DNA of 8,440 bases from Leptolyngbyaceae cyanobacterium SM1_3_5 (GCA_012031475.1 JAAUTJ010000170.1:1-8440); one strand, 5' to 3'. Numbered from the stretch's first letter, positions 1-6,979 are shown. Notes: generated from the letters alone by a model not told the origin. Numbers and translations are program-made.

Positions 1-727
1 GCTTGCCGTTTGCCGCCGCTCGACTGTAAACGTATTGAGCAACGGGACTTGAGCCGACAAAGCTGATCGCTCGAATGATCGGATGGTCAAGAATTGCGTC
101 TACCGCTTCCTTTGCGCCATTCACGAGGTTGACCACGCCGTTGGGCAGTCCGGTTTTCTCGATCAGACGCATGACTTTTTGCATCGTCAGCGGCACTTTT
201 TCCGACGGCTTGAGGATGTAGGTATTTCCACAGGCGATCGCATACGGCAAAAACCAAAACGGAATCATGCCCGGAAAGTTGAACGGGGCGATCGCGGCTG
301 CGACTCCGATCGGCTGCCGAATCAAAATTTCATCAATGCCTCTGGCGATATCTTCGGAGTTGTAGCCCTGCATCAAAATTGGCGTTCCGCAGGCGACCTC
401 GACATTTTTCGATCGCCCGCTGCATTTCGGCTCTGGCTTCGCCAAAGGTTTTGCCGCACTCTAGCGTGATCGTGCGAGCCAAATCATCCAAATTCTCTTC
501 CAGCAATGTTTTGAGGCGAAAGAGATACTGGACGCGATCGCCTGCGGGTGTCCGTCGCCAACTCGGAAAGCAGCGGCGGCGGCTTGGGCAGCGCGATCGA
601 TTTCGCTGGCGGGCGACAGTGGCACAGCAGCCAACACTTCATTCGTGGCGGGATTGATCACGTCCAGCAAATCCGCCTGCGGGGTTTCCCACTCGCCATC
701 AATATAATTTTGTAGAATCTCAGTCAT
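1..727 (-). CDS. mmsA: Methylmalonate-semialdehyde dehydrogenase (CoA-acylating), N-terminal part, two frameshifts
   Basis: This is an aldehyde dehydrogenase superfamily enzyme. The family oxidises (methyl)malonate semialdehyde to propionyl- or acetyl-CoA with NAD in the cytosol, in valine or inositol breakdown. The start is ATG at 727-725, giving MTEILQNYIDGEW. About 242 residues lie in the window, against roughly 480-500 for the family, so the catalytic Cys lies beyond the left edge. Visible motifs are NPATNEVLA near residue 25, ECGKTFGEARAE, the family-typical ARGIDE then RQPIGV, APFNFPGMIPFWFLPYA with the conserved Asn, LKPSEKVPLT, NGVVNLVNG and ISFVGSS of the Rossmann fold. The reading frame changes twice. 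One C is missing from the coding strand at 565-566, where adding it restores FPSWRRTPAGDR. One A is extra at 405-409, where removing it restores AIENVEVACG. With both corrected the protein is continuous, so sequencing error is likelier than decay. Another CoA-acylating aldehyde dehydrogenase is possible. It is divergent from the next gene. Confidence 0.85.
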
Positions 728-988
728 AAAAATTTGAAGGATGCAACGTCTGCTCATTATCTCGCATTGCCGCACAGCAACGGACGGATCTGTTTATGGT
801 TAGAGTCAGATTCGATTTGCAAATTTTGTAAAAATCGCTGCCAGATAAATAAAGTTTGCGATCGCATTCTGTCGATCGGATGATGTCTTGCGAAAGAAAT
901 GATGAAGAAAGCGAGAAATTACGGATTCGTCCCGCGAGGCGATCGCTATAATCGAGGCGGCGATGAGCACGATCGAGTTCTCACGTCA

Positions 989-1183
989 ATGCCCGAATAC
1001 GCTGTCTTTTTATTGATCTACTTCGCGCTGGAGGCCATCGCAATGACAGACTTAAACCGGGGAATCATGAAGTTTCGAGGTGCTGACAGTGGCGCTGCCA
1101 TTGTGCTGTCCGCCTGCTTCATTCTTGGAGGAATTGCTTTCTTGATTGTGTGGGCACTACAAACAGCCTATCCACTTGCCTAA
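989..1183 (+). CDS. Small hydrophobic membrane protein, unknown function
   Basis: I do not recognise this protein. From ATG 989 it has 64 residues with two likely membrane segments, about residues 4-20 (AVFLLIYFALEAIA) and 36-57 (AAIVLSACFILGGIAFLIVWAL), joined by a short polar loop containing DLNRG and KFRGADSG. The start is uncertain. The same frame is open from ATG 899, which would add 30 hydrophilic, charged residues. An internal ATG at 1043 has the best ribosome binding site (GGAGG at 1030-1034, 8-base spacing) and would leave a 46-residue, single-span protein. Support for a real gene comes from the hydrophobic pattern and from a strong intrinsic terminator starting 19 bases after the stop. 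It is isolated: divergent from the dehydrogenase and separated from the rhamnose genes by about 600 bases. No function is proposed. Confidence 0.45.
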   Translation: MPEYAVFLLIYFALEAIAMTDLNRGIMKFRGADSGAAIVLSACFILGGIAFLIVWALQTAYPLA

Positions 1184-1202
1184 GATTCCACTTGAAGATG
1201 TT

Positions 1203-1234
1203 AAAGGAGGTAGTTCAATGACTGCCTCTTTTTT
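1203..1234 (+). terminator. Intrinsic terminator after the small membrane protein
   Basis: A 12-pair stem forms between 1203-1214 (AAAGGAGGTAGT) and 1221-1232 (ACTGCCTCTTTT), with two G-T wobbles and a six-base loop TCAATG. The run of six T at 1229-1234 overlaps the end of the stem. It lies 20 bases past the stop at 1183, in the right place and orientation to end that transcript. Confidence 0.85.
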
Positions 1235-1323
1235 ATTAAAAAATTAGCCGATCGATTCAGGTTAAATTCAATTTAGGCGGCAGACAAAGCTTCGATCCTA
1301 GATTCTTTAGCAGAAGCAAATTC

Positions 1324-1385
1324 GCAGCTATTTCTGCCTCGATCGAACAAGATTCAGCCATGAAATAGGCCGCAGAAATAGCTGC
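1324..1385. repeat. 14-bp perfect inverted repeat with 34-base spacer
   Basis: GCAGCTATTTCTGC at 1324-1337 is the exact reverse complement of GCAGAAATAGCTGC at 1372-1385. The spacer contains CGATCG and some short A/T tracts. There is no T run after the second arm, so it does not look like a terminator. It could be a hairpin in RNA, a protein-binding element, or a remnant of a small non-autonomous mobile element. The sequence does not decide between these. Confidence 0.7.
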
Positions 1386-1397
1386 CGTTGCGATCGA

Positions 1398-1439
1398 TAC
1401 TGTATTTCTCATTATTATTTTCTCAGTACTGTGTTTCTC
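1398..1439 (+). repeat. Pair of 13-base direct repeats
   Basis: TACTGTATTTCTC at 1398-1410 and TACTGTGTTTCTC at 1427-1439 differ at one base and start 29 bases apart, with the A/T-rich stretch ATTATTATTTTCTCAG in between. The spacing is close to three helical turns, which would suit a dimeric DNA-binding protein, but that is inference from two copies only. Confidence 0.5.
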
Positions 1440-1750
1440 GTTACACTCTCAATCTGGCGCGGATTGATGAAGATGCAGCGATCGATTTTGGCGCAACTCC
1501 ACACTGAACAAGATTTCGCTGGTTTTGTTGTACTTCTTCGGCCTGCGGGTAGCATAGATGCAAGCTGGCTTCTCAAAGCGATCGACCGGGTATATAAAGA
1601 AGCAGTAAAACCTCACTGCCAGCCTTAGATTTCACTGGCGCGATCGCTATGATGCTTGAAGCTAGCTGCGTTGGCCGTCTACCATGCCTCAGCCCCACTC
1701 CGCCGCAAGCTGCATCCGTTTTGCTGGTGTCAGTTCTGATAGCAGGGTTT

Positions 1751-1762
1751 GCGAAATTTCGC
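1751..1762. promoter_or_regulatory. 12-bp palindrome GCGAAATTTCGC upstream of rfbC
   Basis: This is a perfect two-fold palindrome 34 bases before the rfbC start codon. It has no spacer or T tract, so it fits an operator better than a terminator. No regulator is known from the window, and one palindrome of this length can occur by chance. Confidence 0.3.
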
Positions 1763-1796
1763 TATTTCGTTCATTTGCAGCACTGGAAGAATCTTT

Positions 1797-2342
1797 GTGA
1801 ATATCATTCCAACTGAAATTCCTGATGTTTTAATCATTGAGCCTCGCGTTTTTGGAGACGATCGCGGCTTTTTCTTCGAGAGCTATCATCATCGCGCTTT
1901 TGTTGAGAAAATCGGAGTCGATCTTGCCTTTGTGCAAGACAATCACTCCCGCTCCGGGCAAAACGTGCTGCGTGGCCTTCACTACCAAATTCAGCAGCCG
2001 CAGGGAAAGCTGGTGCGAACCGTTGTCGGCAGCATTTTTGATGTTGCGGTTGACCTGCGGAAAAGCTCACCCACCTTTGGGCAGTGGGTAAGCTGCGTCC
2101 TTAGTGCTGAAAACAAGCGGCAGCTTTGGGTTCCCCCCGGTTTTGCACACGGCTTTTTGGTTTTGTCTGAAGCGGCAGAAGTGCTGTACAAAGCAACAGA
2201 CTACTACGCACCGCAGCACGAGCGCAGCTTGCGATGGAACGATCGCGACTTGGCGATCGCTTGGCCGCTCGAAGCCGAGCCGATTCTGTCGGGGAAAGAT
2301 CAAGCAGGTTCACCGTTTGCGGACTGTGAGGTGTATGCATGA
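1797..2342 (+). CDS. rfbC: dTDP-4-dehydrorhamnose 3,5-epimerase
   Basis: RfbC (RmlC) epimerises C3 and C5 of dTDP-4-keto-6-deoxy-glucose, the third step of dTDP-L-rhamnose synthesis, in the cytosol. The product is 181 residues, the usual family length, with a cupin fold. Visible features are the N-terminal IPDVLIIEPRVFGDDRGFFFESY, the substrate-binding R(G)FF region, QDNHSRS near 48-53, and VLRGLHYQ with the catalytic base His62. Also present are GKLVRTVVGSIFDVAVDLR (70-88), WVPPGFAHGF (111-120), the active-site Tyr in YKATDYY (131-137) and the closing LSGKD with Asp168. The start is GTG 1797, chosen because homology begins there and GGAAGA at 1785-1790 is a good ribosome binding site. An upstream in-frame TTG at 1749 would add 16 unrelated residues. 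The stop overlaps the rfbD start as ATGA, which implies translational coupling. Confidence 0.95.
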   Translation: MNIIPTEIPDVLIIEPRVFGDDRGFFFESYHHRAFVEKIGVDLAFVQDNHSRSGQNVLRGLHYQIQQPQGKLVRTVVGSIFDVAVDLRKSSPTFGQWVSCVLSAENKRQLWVPPGFAHGFLVLSEAAEVLYKATDYYAPQHERSLRWNDRDLAIAWPLEAEPILSGKDQAGSPFADCEVYA

Positions 2343-3280
2343 AGCGCATTTTGCTCACAGGCGCTCAGGGGCAGGTCGGCCAAGAACTGCTGACCGTCTT
2401 GACACCGCTGGCCGAAGTCGTCGTGGTCGATCGCACCCATCTCGACCTGACACAGCCTGACGCAATTCGGCAATTGGCTCTGGAGACGCAGCCCCACCTG
2501 ATCGTGAATGCGGCGGCCTACACTGCGGTTGACAAAGCCGAAACCGATCGCGAAACCGCAAAAGCCGTCAATGGCACTGCTCCGACCGTTCTGGCGGAAG
2601 CCGCGCAAACGCTGGGTGCAACGCTGATTCACATCTCAACCGACTATGTATTTGACGGCTCGCAAAATTCGGCATACACCGAGTCAGACCCCACTCGTCC
2701 GCTTGGCATCTACGGCGAAACGAAACTGCAAGGTGAAATCGGCATTCGCGAAGCTTGCGATCGCCACATTATTCTTAGAACTGCCTGGGTCTACGGCAGC
2801 AAAGGCAAAGGCAATTTTGTCAAAACCATGCTGAAGCTGGGAGCCGATCGCGAAGAACTGCGCGTCGTGGCCGACCAGATTGGGACACCCACCTGGGCAA
2901 AAGACATTGCGCTGGCGATCGCCAAGCTATCTGCGGCTCATCTCCAGTCGGTCACGCAGCCCGTCTTAGTCGGAGGCGGTGCGCCTGACGACGCAATCGA
3001 TCCGCTGCCGATCGGCACGTTTCACTTTACCAACAGCGGCGTGGCAAGCTGGTATGACTTTGCGGTTGCCATTTTTGAAGAAGCGCGGCGGCTCGATTGG
3101 GCGGGGAAGATCGATCGCGTCGTGCCAATTGCAACGGCAGACTATCCCACGCCTGCTCAGCGTCCGGCCTTTTCGGTTCTCGATCGCCGCAAATGGTCAG
3201 CTTGGGCGGGAGCGCATCCTCCCCACTGGCGGCAAAGCCTCCGCGCCATGCTCAGCGAACTGTCTACGCAGCCTGAATAG
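2339..3280 (+). CDS. rfbD: dTDP-4-dehydrorhamnose reductase
   Basis: RfbD (RmlD) reduces the 4-keto group of dTDP-4-keto-L-rhamnose with NAD(P)H, the last step of dTDP-L-rhamnose formation. It has 313 residues, slightly longer than the common 280-300. It is an extended short-chain dehydrogenase: the Rossmann motif is GAQGQVG at residues 8-14, NAAAYTAVDKAE (57-68) is the family signature, STDYVFDG (100-107) holds the catalytic Thr101, and YGETK (125-129) is the YxxxK pair. AWVYG (149-153) and the later ADQIGTPTWAKD complete the substrate region. A modest insertion near 205-225 (VLVGGGAPDDAIDPLP) accounts for the extra length. ATG 2339 overlaps the rfbC stop by four bases, so the two genes should be translated together. 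No frame break is seen. Confidence 0.95.
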   Translation: MKRILLTGAQGQVGQELLTVLTPLAEVVVVDRTHLDLTQPDAIRQLALETQPHLIVNAAAYTAVDKAETDRETAKAVNGTAPTVLAEAAQTLGATLIHISTDYVFDGSQNSAYTESDPTRPLGIYGETKLQGEIGIREACDRHIILRTAWVYGSKGKGNFVKTMLKLGADREELRVVADQIGTPTWAKDIALAIAKLSAAHLQSVTQPVLVGGGAPDDAIDPLPIGTFHFTNSGVASWYDFAVAIFEEARRLDWAGKIDRVVPIATADYPTPAQRPAFSVLDRRKWSAWAGAHPPHWRQSLRAMLSELSTQPE

Positions 3281-3373
3281 GGTGCGATGATTGGGCGGCT
3301 AAAAAGTGGGAACACTTCCAAGCAGCGCTCGATCGAGCTTTTTTCCCAAACCTGTCACCCCGTAACTACAGCC

Positions 3374-4447
3374 ATGAAAGCGATCGTCCTCTCCGGCGGC
3401 AAAGGCACTCGCCTCCGCCCCATCACCCACACTGGCGCGAAACAGCTTGTTCCCGTTGCCAATAAGCCAATTCTCTGGTACGGCATCGAAGCGATCGCGC
3501 AAGCAGGCATTACCGACATTGGCATCGTTATTAGCCCGGAAACCGGAGAAGAAGTCAAAGCCAAAACCGGAAACGGCGATCGCTTTGGTGTCAACATCAC
3601 CTACATTTTGCAGGAGCAGCCCGCCGGACTCGCCCACGCCGTCAAAGTCGCGCAGCCGTTTTTGGGTGATTCGCCGTTTGTGATGTATCTGGGTGACAAC
3701 CTGGTGCAAAGTGAACTGGGCTTGTTTCTTGAACAGTTTCAGGCCAAAGGGCTAGACGCTTTGACGCTGCTGTGTTCGGTTCCCAATCCGAGCGCGTTCG
3801 GCGTGGCGACCATTGATGATGCTGGCCGTGTCCTGCAACTGGTCGAGAAGCCCAAAGTTCCCCCGTCTAATTTGGCCTTGGTGGGCATCTACTTTTTCTC
3901 CAATCGGATTCACCACTCGATCGCCTCGATTCAGCCCTCAGCGCGGGGCGAACTGGAAATCACCGACGCGATTCAGCACTTGATCGATGAGCAAAAGCTG
4001 GTCGAGGCGAGTCAAATTCACGGCTGGTGGCTGGACACCGGAAAGAAAGACGATCTGCTTGAAGCCAACTGTATTATCCTGGATACCTGTTTGGCGGCAG
4101 AAAATCTTGGTGAAGTAGACGATCGCAGCCGCATTTCCGGGCGTGTCCAAATTGGAGCCGGATCGCGCGTCGTGAACTGCACGATTCGCGGGCCAGTCAC
4201 AATCGGGCGCGACTGCCATCTAGAAAACTGCTTCATCGGACCATACAGCAGCATTGCTGACCAAGCCGTGCTGGTCGATGCTGATCTAGAACATAGCGTA
4301 CTGCTTCAGGGTGCAAAGGTCGTTGGAATTCATCAGCGAATTGTCGATAGCGTGATTGGACAGCGGGCACATTTATCGATGGCTCCACAGCGTCCAAAAG
4401 CGCTGCGATTCATGATTGGCGATGATTGCCATATTGAACTGACGTAA
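3374..4447 (+). CDS. rfbA: Glucose-1-phosphate thymidylyltransferase, long form
   Basis: This enzyme joins glucose-1-phosphate and dTTP to give dTDP-glucose and pyrophosphate, the first committed step to dTDP-rhamnose. The 357-residue product is the long type (StrD-like), not the roughly 290-residue enterobacterial RmlA. Residues 1 to about 235 are the nucleotidyltransferase: GGKGTRLRPIT (8-18) binds nucleotide, KQLVPVANKP follows, QPAGLAHA (82-89), YLGDN with metal-binding Asp108, VEKP (157-160), ELEITD (193-198) and WWLDTG (218-223). From about 250 to the end are hexapeptide-like repeats of a left-handed beta-helix (ISGRVQIGAGSRV, IRGPVTIGRDCHL, IGPYSSIADQAVL). The frame is open from 3287, but homology begins at ATG 3374. 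No clear ribosome binding site precedes it. A 93-base gap follows rfbD. Confidence in sugar specificity rests on the cluster context as well as the motifs. Confidence 0.93.
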   Translation: MKAIVLSGGKGTRLRPITHTGAKQLVPVANKPILWYGIEAIAQAGITDIGIVISPETGEEVKAKTGNGDRFGVNITYILQEQPAGLAHAVKVAQPFLGDSPFVMYLGDNLVQSELGLFLEQFQAKGLDALTLLCSVPNPSAFGVATIDDAGRVLQLVEKPKVPPSNLALVGIYFFSNRIHHSIASIQPSARGELEITDAIQHLIDEQKLVEASQIHGWWLDTGKKDDLLEANCIILDTCLAAENLGEVDDRSRISGRVQIGAGSRVVNCTIRGPVTIGRDCHLENCFIGPYSSIADQAVLVDADLEHSVLLQGAKVVGIHQRIVDSVIGQRAHLSMAPQRPKALRFMIGDDCHIELT

Positions 4448-4523
4448 ATCAGGCTGTGCAACTGCTGAACCGCTTTGCTTCTCCATCGCGATGCGATCGC
4501 TGCCTTCTAGGTGACTGAAATTC

Positions 4524-5561
4524 ATGCATTGGACTGTTGCTGCTCCGTTTATTCACTCACTGGAACTGCCCAATTCCAATTGGCTCACGCCATACGTTCC
4601 AGGGGATCGCCACTCGTTTACGATCGTGCCGCACAGCATTCCGCTGCAAAATTGGCACGACCGCCGCTCGGCAACCACCAGCTTTCGCGAATGGGTGCGC
4701 TATGGGCAGCAAGCGGTCAACGCAGTCCAGCAAACCCAGCAGGGCGGAGTGATTGTGGTGTTTCCGCAGCTTGCAGCAGCGGTGGGCATTCTTCAGCAGA
4801 TCGCGCCCCAGCCGCTCCCGGTTGTGGCATGGCTGTTTAATGTCGGCATTTGCTATGGCGACTGGCGCAGGCAAATTGCTCAGCTTAGCCTCCGGCGGAT
4901 CGATCGCTTCGTGGTTCACACCGAACGCGAACGCCACCTGTACAGCGAATGGCTGCAACTGCCGATCGATCGCTTTGAGTTTGTGCCCTACCAGGTTTCG
5001 GAAATTCCGATCACGCACTCGGAAAACACCACTCAGCCGTTTCTGGTCGCCCTCGGTTCTGCCCATCGCGATTTTGCGACGCTGTTTGGCGCGGTCGATC
5101 GGCTGAACCTGCCAACTGTTGTGGCTTCGGGAGCGCGATCGCTGGAAGGATTCACGATTCCCGCCTCGGTGCAAACGCCGTTTGGCATCACCAAGCAGGA
5201 CTGTCTGCAACTGGCACAAGAAGCGCGGATCAACATCGTGCCGCTCTTGCCCAATGAGGCCGCGACTGCTGCCGGACAGGTGACGATCGTGGAGGCGATG
5301 CGGATGAAACGGGCTTTGATTGTGACGCGCTGCAATGGGGCAGAAGACTATGTGCAGCATGGCAAAACCGGGCTGCTGGTTGAACCCCACTCGATCGAAT
5401 CGCTAGTGGAAGCGATTCAACTGCTGTGGAACGATGCCGACTTGCGGCAGCGATTGGGTGACGCTGCTGGCGAATATGCCGCCGCGCACTTTTCCGACGA
5501 AGCCGCCGGACGATCGCTCGGTCGCATCCTTGATAAAGTCGCAGACCAAGCTGGCTTTTGA
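4524..5561 (+). CDS. GT4-like glycosyltransferase
   Basis: This is a predicted GT-B fold transferase of 345 residues that would move a sugar from an activated donor onto a glycan or lipid acceptor; neither is shown by the sequence. The C-terminal donor-binding half is clear: VALGSAHRDFATL near 175-187, then NIVPLLPNEAA (237-247), GQVTIVEAM (251-259) with Glu257, ALIVT, GAEDYV (272-277) and GKTGLLVEP (280-288). The first Glu of the classical E-x7-E motif is Ala here, as in the GQ-T-EAM type of GT4-like enzymes. There is no membrane segment or signal peptide, so it is cytosolic or peripheral. ATG 4524 is supported by AGGTGA at 4509-4514. Placement between rfbA and rfbB suggests a role in assembling a rhamnose-containing surface glycan; rhamnosyl transfer itself is inference. 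Confidence 0.8.
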   Translation: MHWTVAAPFIHSLELPNSNWLTPYVPGDRHSFTIVPHSIPLQNWHDRRSATTSFREWVRYGQQAVNAVQQTQQGGVIVVFPQLAAAVGILQQIAPQPLPVVAWLFNVGICYGDWRRQIAQLSLRRIDRFVVHTERERHLYSEWLQLPIDRFEFVPYQVSEIPITHSENTTQPFLVALGSAHRDFATLFGAVDRLNLPTVVASGARSLEGFTIPASVQTPFGITKQDCLQLAQEARINIVPLLPNEAATAAGQVTIVEAMRMKRALIVTRCNGAEDYVQHGKTGLLVEPHSIESLVEAIQLLWNDADLRQRLGDAAGEYAAAHFSDEAAGRSLGRILDKVADQAGF

Positions 5562-5594
5562 AGTGGCGGCCTCGACTGTGACTATCCAATTTCA

Positions 5595-5647
5595 CTCAGC
5601 CCAAACAACTCAGCCCAAACAACTCAGCCCAAACAACTCAGCCCAAA
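5595..5647 (+). repeat. 14-bp tandem repeat in the rfbB leader
   Basis: The unit CTCAGCCCAAACAA occurs three times without mismatch (5595-5608, 5609-5622, 5623-5636), followed by an 11-base partial copy at 5637-5647. It ends 5 bases before the rfbB start codon and fills most of the 91-base gap after the glycosyltransferase. The leader has no Shine-Dalgarno sequence; the repeat is A/C-rich and probably unstructured. Confidence 0.95.
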
Positions 5648-5652
5648 TCAAC

Positions 5653-6737
5653 ATGGTGATTTCTAACTCGAATCTGCGTTCTGCCCGCTGTCTGCTCGTC
5701 ACCGGAGGAGCGGGTTTCATCGGCTCCAATTTCGTCCACTACTGGAATCAGCACTATCCGAGCGATCGCCTGATCGTCCTCGATGCGCTCACCTATGCCG
5801 GAAATCGCGCCAATCTGGTTGGACTGGACGAGGCGCAGGTGCAACTGGTCGAAGGCGACATTTGCGATCGCGCCCTGGTCGATTCACTGGTGACCGGAAA
5901 AAAGATTGACACCGTTGTCCATTTTGCTGCTGAGTCGCATGTCGATCGATCGATCCTCGCGCCAGATGCGTTTGTGCGTACCAATGTGGTCGGCACGTTC
6001 ACGCTGTTGGAAGCATTTCGGCAGCACTGGCTAACTCAGAAACAGCCCGATCACTTCCGCTTTCACCATGTTTCGACCGATGAAGTGTATGGCAGCTTGA
6101 ATCCCGATGATCCGGGCTTTAATGAAACCACGCCCTACGCACCCAACAGTCCCTATTCGGCCTCAAAAGCCGGAAGCGATCATCTCGTTCGCGCCTACCA
6201 TCACACCTATGGTTTGCCGACCTTGATGACCAATTGTTCCAACAACTACGGCCCGTTTCACTTCCCGGAGAAGCTGATTCCGCTGATGTGCATCAATATT
6301 TTGATGGGCAAGCCGCTTCCGGTTTACGGCGATGGGCAAAACGTGCGCGACTGGCTGTATGTGAAAGACCACTGTAGCGCGATCGATACGGTCATCCACC
6401 GCGCTGAACCGGATCAACCTACAACGTCGGCGGCAACAACGAAGTTAAAAATATCGATCTGGTCACAACCCTGTGCCGCCTGATGGACGAACTCGCGCCC
6501 GATTTGCCCGTGCGTCCTGCCGAAAAGCTGATCACCTTTGTCAAAGACCGACCGGGACACGATCGCCGCTATGCGATCGATGCCACCAAAATCAAAACGG
6601 AACTCGGTTGGACTCCCGCTCAAACGCTCGAAGGCGGCTTGCGCGAAACGATCGAGTGGTATCTCAGTCATCAAGACTGGTGGCAACCGCTGCTGTCAGG
6701 GGAATATCAGGAGTACTATCGGCGCGTCTACGCCTAG
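5653..6737 (+). CDS. rfbB: dTDP-glucose 4,6-dehydratase, one frameshift
   Basis: RfbB (RmlB) converts dTDP-glucose to dTDP-4-keto-6-deoxy-glucose with tightly bound NAD, the second step to dTDP-rhamnose. With one base restored it has 361 residues, normal for the family. Motifs are GGAGFIG (18-24) for NAD, LTYAGN (47-51 region), HFAAESHVDRS (90-100), STDEVYG (141-147) with the catalytic Thr142-Asp143-Glu144, YSASKAGSDH with Tyr168 and Lys172, NNYGPFHFPEKLIP (197-210) and RDWLYVKDH (232-240). The frame breaks after Pro253: CCGGAT at 6409-6414 should read CCGGGAT, which restores PGSTYNVGGNNE. The rest continues in the shifted frame through KDRPGHDRRYAID and LGWTP to TAG 6735-6737. Everything on both sides is conserved, so a missing G at 6411-6412 is most likely a sequencing error. 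ATG 5653 is set by homology; the upstream open frame overlaps the glycosyltransferase and is rejected. Confidence 0.93.
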
Positions 6738-6979
6738 TGCGGGTAGATGAGTAGATGAGTAGAGGGGTGGGAGAGTGAGGAAGTCTGTGAAATTTCCCGA
6801 CCCATCCACCCAACCACTTTCCCACCCAACCACCCTTCATCCGGTTGGCTACCACCATAGCTAGTTCGATCGCGGGTGCAATCTGTTGAGACTGCTGTTT
6901 CAAAAACTTAACTTCCAAGATTGCTAGGCTCAAGCAAAATTTGGATGAGACGGCTTCATTGGCAAAAGCGAATTGAACT
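6738..6979. other. Low-complexity spacer between rfbB and the hydrolase gene
   Basis: No gene is supported here. The first half is purine-rich with an 8-base tandem (GTAGATGA twice plus a partial copy, 6743-6763) and then G-rich. The second part is C-rich with CCACCCAACCAC occurring twice (6807-6818 and 6822-6833). The two halves can pair: 6765-6777 with 6815-6827 gives a 13-pair stem with one G-T wobble and a 37-base loop. No T run follows, so it is a poor terminator. G-rich/C-rich intergenic stretches of this kind are common in filamentous cyanobacteria. The remaining 140 bases presumably carry the promoter of the downstream gene, but no clear boxes are visible. Confidence 0.6.

Larger units (their letters stand above)
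1240..1796. other. Non-coding stretch upstream of the rhamnose locus
   Basis: I see no convincing gene here. A 65-codon open frame from GTG 1431 to 1628 exists, but its product resembles nothing I know, it has no ribosome binding site and it overlaps a direct repeat. The stretch holds a 14-bp inverted repeat (1324-1337 and 1372-1385), two 13-base direct repeats (1398-1410 and 1427-1439), several CGATCG sites and a 12-bp palindrome at 1751-1762. A weak promoter-like pair, TTGCGA at 1388-1393 and TATTAT at 1413-1418 with 19 bases between, points toward rfbC, but it is not strong enough to call. The promoter of the rhamnose genes most likely lies somewhere in this region. Confidence 0.5.

Noticed and set aside
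83..469. 128-codon open frame on the plus strand
   Set aside because: It is antisense to the dehydrogenase, whose minus-strand translation matches its family throughout this interval.
817..851. Possible promoter boxes (TTGCAA, TAAATA) between the two divergent genes
   Set aside because: Spacing and match to consensus are poor in an A/T-rich stretch; not distinguishable from chance.
1203..1247. A nine-codon open frame (ATG 1218 to TAG 1245-1247) preceded by a perfect AAAGGAGGT ribosome binding site
   Set aside because: The G-rich element is the left arm of the intrinsic terminator and the ATG straddles its loop; the resemblance to a translation start is explained by the hairpin.
1431..1628. 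65-codon open frame from GTG
   Set aside because: No recognisable similarity, no ribosome binding site, overlaps a direct repeat, and its composition does not stand out from the surrounding non-coding DNA.
4557..5390. 277-codon open frame on the minus strand opposite the glycosyltransferase
   Set aside because: It lies entirely within a well-supported plus-strand gene; its product is rich in Arg, His and Gln, as expected for an antisense shadow of a GC-rich gene.
5434..5652. N-terminal extension of RfbB by 73 residues
   Set aside because: It would overlap the end of the glycosyltransferase and translate the tandem repeat; family homology starts shortly after ATG 5653.
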